This document shows positions 31,035 through 32,306 of a stretch of DNA of 32,306 nucleotides, in pieces. This stretch comes from an uncultured Clostridium sp. Its GTDB lineage: Bacteria > Bacillota > Clostridia > TANB77 > CAG-508. Positions within the stretch are counted from its first letter, which is position 1; every line of letters starts with the position of its first letter. Position numbers and translations under genes: made by a program. Location: assembly GCA_930991035.1 (NCBI GenBank), contig CAKNRV010000017.1:1-32306 (forward strand), written 5' to 3'. The notes beneath the pieces were generated by a model, which did not search any database, was not told the origin of the DNA, and worked only from the letters and a program-made list of their open reading frames with translations.

Positions 31035-31502
31035 TCAACCATGCCCTATATATTTTTGTATATAATTTAGTACATTTGAAAAATCTTTTTTTCCACATAA
31101 TGCATCACATTGCTCCATAATTTCATTTAATTTTAGCTTGTCCATACAATATTTTTCTGAAGCAATATATCTTCTTTGATAAGTATTTAATTTTTTAAAA
31201 TCTTTAACAATATCACTTTTATCTTTTATTTTTATTACATAATTTATTTTTTTATCTTCTAAATCTAACAAAACTTTATCCAGAGAATTTCTAGGAAATC
31301 CAGTTTTAGGAACATATACTTCTTTTTCTTCTTCTGTCTTATATAATTTATTAATAAATTTAAATCTAAACAGATAACATAGAAGATATGCATCTTTACC
31401 ATAAACATTATAGAAATTCCCGCTTAGTACTAGTAATATGGAATTAGGATATTTCTGGTGATATTCTGTTTCCATATCTCTTATATACTCATATTTTATC
31501 AT
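31035..31502 (-). CDS. MutS domain I-like DGR accessory protein (copy 3)
   Basis: 155 residues, the shortest of the three. The pattern is Y-I-R-D-M-E-T-E-Y, then N-S-I-L-L-V-L-S-G-N-F-Y-N-V-Y-G-K-D-A-Y (compare the MutS F-x-x-G-D-F-Y-E-x-F-G-x-D-A block), then K-T-G-F-P-R-N-S-L-D-K-V-L (compare C-G-V-P-x-H). The C-terminal 50 residues are helical. It shares Y-G-K-D-A with copy 2. GAGG precedes the ATG by six bases. It lies between the VR gene and the TR, and its transcript probably runs into the TR, so it may be encoded on the template RNA precursor. No Avd partner directly follows. Confidence 0.6.
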   Translation of the reverse strand: MIKYEYIRDMETEYHQKYPNSILLVLSGNFYNVYGKDAYLLCYLFRFKFINKLYKTEEEKEVYVPKTGFPRNSLDKVLLDLEDKKINYVIKIKDKSDIVKDFKKLNTYQRRYIASEKYCMDKLKLNEIMEQCDALCGKKDFSNVLNYIQKYIGHG

Positions 31503-31540
31503 TTGTTACCTCATTTATCACAAATTTATTATCTTTATAA

Positions 31541-31571
31541 CCTATATAAATAATATATAGGAAATTGACAA
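31541..31571 (-). promoter_or_regulatory. Promoter with overlapping palindrome ahead of copy 3 and the TR
   Basis: On the minus strand TTGTCA (31566-31571), a 17-base spacer and TATATA (31543-31548). CCTATATA-AATAA-TATATAGG (31541-31561) is a perfect 8-bp inverted repeat covering the -10 box, a likely operator position. The ATG of the MutS-like gene follows about 40 bases on. Confidence 0.5.
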
Positions 31572-31659
31572 AGAAAAATGTCGGTTTTCCTACATATTTT
31601 TTGTCCAAAAACTATTGACATTTACACATAAGTCACTCATAACCGATAAAACAGGGTCA

Positions 31660-31688
31660 CTCCCAAACGCCCAAGGTCGTTTAGGGAG
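31660..31688 (-). terminator. Hairpin after the DGR target gene
   Basis: CTCCC-AAACG pairs with CGTTTAGGGAG with one bulged base. No T-run follows on the minus strand, so it is a weak terminator or a stabilising 3' structure about 60 bases after the target stop codon. Confidence 0.35.
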
Positions 31689-31747
31689 CAAACTCTACTG
31701 TTCCTAATGTTTTGCCATATTTCTAATTTTCCGTTTCGGATATTTGA

Positions 31748-32306
31748 CTATTTAGAAACCTGCAAGACTGGGCGCAAGCCATAGCAATTAGAGTTCGCCC
31801 CAGCGTTTGAGTAAAACACGTTGCTTGTGCTTAATGCCCCACTGCCAGACATATAGCGGAAGTAGAAGTAAGCGTTGTACCAGTACGCGTTCACGCAGCG
31901 CGACGAAAGCCAGAATGGTGTTCCTGTATTAGCCTGTGCAGTATTTCTATTTGGGCTAGTCCAAATAGCATTGTATACAACTTTTAATCCAGGATCTGCG
32001 TTATATCTCTCATAAGAATATGAATTTCTTTGCTCGTTTGTTAATTGTGTTGTCGTTCCTGTTGTACTTAAGTTATATGTTGTTATTTTTGCATTTGAAT
32101 ATCCATCACTTATTCCATTACTTGTATTTATGTCTTCATAGGCAAATAATGTTGGAGCATATCTATTTCCTGTTGACGTTATTTTATTTGGTGCTGTACT
32201 ATCTGATGCATTTGTTGACCATACTCCCCCATATGAAGAACTACTTGTTTTAGTCTCGTCATAAAAGTCTTCAAATTTTGCATTTCTTGCTAACACTACA
32301 TTTACT
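31748..32306 (-). CDS. DGR target protein, C-type-lectin-like variable domain (partial)
   Basis: The last 186 or so residues of a larger protein; the frame is open to the window edge, so the start lies outside, and a GTG at 32296 is probably internal. The C-terminus F-W-L-S-S-R-C-V-N-A-Y-W-Y-N-A and the closing C-Y-G-L-R-P-V-L-Q-V-S-K are typical of lectin-fold or formylglycine-enzyme-like display domains used by DGRs. The VR covers the last 50 residues. Changes from the TR are five Asn to Tyr, two Thr to Ala and two silent. The Ser/Thr/Asn-rich visible part suggests an extracellular ligand-binding protein; anchoring cannot be judged here. Confidence 0.88.
   Translation of the reverse strand, partial: VNVVLARNAKFEDFYDETKTSSSSYGGVWSTNASDSTAPNKITSTGNRYAPTLFAYEDINTSNGISDGYSNAKITTYNLSTTGTTTQLTNEQRNSYSYERYNADPGLKVVYNAIWTSPNRNTAQANTGTPFWLSSRCVNAYWYNAYFYFRYMSGSGALSTSNVFYSNAGANSNCYGLRPVLQVSK
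31760..31916 (-). repeat. DGR variable repeat (VR)
   Basis: 157 bases, gap-free match to the TR at 30848-31004. The nine differences lie at 31798, 31799, 31804, 31813, 31838, 31864, 31870, 31879 and 31885, all where the TR coding strand has A. It ends nine bases before the target stop codon. Its 3' end (GGCTTGCGCCCAGTCTTGCA) is unaltered and GC-rich, as expected for the homing-initiation segment. Confidence 0.95.

Noticed and set aside
32020-32253. Plus-strand frame opposite the DGR target gene
   Set aside because: It is a shadow of the target coding frame; the composition is dominated by Leu and Phe and it has no ribosome site.

Overview
The window looks like chromosomal DNA from a low-GC, spore-forming Clostridia-type Firmicute, probably an uncultured gut lineage. 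The evidence is the spoIIGA-sigE-sigG block, the Firmicute order of cell-division genes, a zinc-finger ClpE, a BofC-like protein and very AT-rich intergenic DNA. Genes ending in TGA (pgsA, the Avd gene ending at 28149) show that the standard bacterial code applies. I see no rRNA, tRNA, CRISPR array or recognisable insertion sequence.

Layout. (1) 1-10.8 kb, minus strand, core genes: murA, ftsQ/divIB, two DUF881 proteins, small basic protein sbp, ftsA, ftsZ, spoIIGA, sigE, sigG and a YmxH-like PRC-barrel gene. Together they make peptidoglycan precursor, build the divisome and run the first compartment-specific sporulation sigma factors; SpoIIGA is the protease that activates SigE. (2) 10.8-16.3 kb, an accessory island: a BRO-family gene with a 31-bp palindrome in its leader, a decayed coding region, and an operon centred on a 1005-aa SF2 helicase that carries a helicase-associated domain, a sigma-70 region-4-like HTH and an RNA polymerase alpha-CTD-like domain. 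(3) 16.3-26.1 kb, core genes again: topB, a membrane-anchored DUF3298-like protein, clpE and pgsA (plus strand), a BofC-domain protein and comEC.

(4) 26.3 kb to the right edge, a diversity-generating retroelement (DGR). It has a reverse transcriptase, a template repeat (TR, 30848..31004) and a matching variable repeat (VR, 31760..31916) at the 3' end of a C-type-lectin-like target gene cut by the window edge. TR and VR differ at nine positions, and all nine are adenines on the TR coding strand, the signature of adenine-directed mutagenic retrohoming. The accessory set is unusually large: two Avd-like helical-bundle proteins and three stand-alone proteins resembling MutS domain I. One MutS-like/Avd pair lies on the opposite strand with its own promoter, next to two tandem ribbon-helix-helix proteins that may regulate the locus.

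Two intergenic elements (19430..19579 and 30326..30432) share a core and a 3' flank but have unrelated, perfectly self-complementary 22-25 bp arms, as expected for a structured RNA family. A possible third, reduced member lies at 552..626. Other points of note are a likely AUA start for comEC, a hairpin between the Shine-Dalgarno site and start of pgsA, and a leader sequence shared by murA and a DGR accessory gene.
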